Assembly (NCBI RefSeq): GCF_027489515.1
Contig: NZ_JAIXZS010000031.1
Location: 1-39,230, forward strand
DNA from: Novosphingobium sp.
GTDB lineage: Bacteria; Pseudomonadota; Alphaproteobacteria; Sphingomonadales; Sphingomonadaceae
DNA: 39,230 bases
Direction: 5' to 3'
Shown here: one piece after another, positions 39,208 through 39,230 of the stretch
How positions within the stretch are numbered: position 1 is the first letter of the stretch
Layout: every line of letters starts with the position of its first letter
Translations under genes and position numbers: made by a program
The notes under the pieces: generated by a model
Databases searched by the model: none
The model's input: only the letters and a program-made list of their open reading frames with translations
Told to the model about the DNA's origin: nothing

Positions 39208-39230
39208 GGATCGCAGCGGCGAGGGCGGGC

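Noticed and set aside
1..39230. CRISPR arrays, insertion sequences and long tandem repeats
   Set aside because: I looked for regularly spaced repeats, transposase motifs and paired terminal inverted repeats and saw none.

Overview
The window looks like chromosome of a GC-rich alphaproteobacterium, most likely a sphingomonad (Novosphingobium, Sphingobium or Sphingopyxis type). This rests on the TonB-receptor-fed catabolic layout, the many CoA-dependent degradation enzymes, and family resemblances recalled from memory. No database search was possible.

Positions 1-30184 form an accessory catabolic locus for a hydrophobic, probably alicyclic or terpenoid carbon source. On the left are a truncated Baeyer-Villiger monooxygenase and a divergent aldo-keto reductase, then a minus-strand operon (SDR, CrtC-like protein, APH-like phosphotransferase, small helical protein). 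A TonB-dependent receptor follows, then a limonene-monooxygenase-like LLM flavoprotein and an ABM-domain protein. From 19282 down to 10655 runs a long minus-strand operon: a 40-codon ORF, acyl-CoA dehydrogenase, MarR regulator, BadH-like dehydrogenase, PaaI-like thioesterase, BadI-like ring-opening hydrolase, CoA-transferase, BKACE, acid-CoA ligase and crotonase. Divergent from it (19440-27503) is a plus-strand operon: HMG-CoA-synthase-like/DUF35 fusion, SCP-x-type thiolase, MaoC hydratase, CitE-like lyase, acyl-CoA dehydrogenase, SDR, hydratase-2-like protein and an Old Yellow Enzyme. A CoA ligase and a zinc alcohol dehydrogenase (27514-30184, minus) close the locus. Read together, the genes suggest uptake, oxygenation or reduction, activation to a CoA ester, BadH/BadI-type ring opening, and beta-oxidation with retro-Claisen or aldol cleavages. 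The substrate is an inference; a monocyclic monoterpenoid or naphthenic acid fits best.

Positions 30500-33354 encode assimilatory NADH nitrite reductase (nirB, nirD). From about 33.4 kb to the tRNA is mobile-element DNA: a 5'-truncated single-strand-binding protein gene, a hairpin-rich gene-free stretch that could hold an oriT, a small mobilization accessory protein, a MobF relaxase-helicase and a P4-type tyrosine integrase beside the 3' end of tRNA-Ser(GCT).

The most interesting signals are: (i) three copies of TCAAC-N6-GTTGA, all in gene-free promoter regions, one overlapping a near-consensus promoter of the TonB receptor; (ii) a BadR/BadH/BadI-like ring-cleavage set built into an apparently aerobic CoA operon; (iii) a synthase-DUF35 fusion that has lost its active-site Cys and its zinc cysteines, sitting next to an intact thiolase and a hydratase; and (iv) an unlisted 40-codon ORF translationally coupled to an acyl-CoA dehydrogenase.
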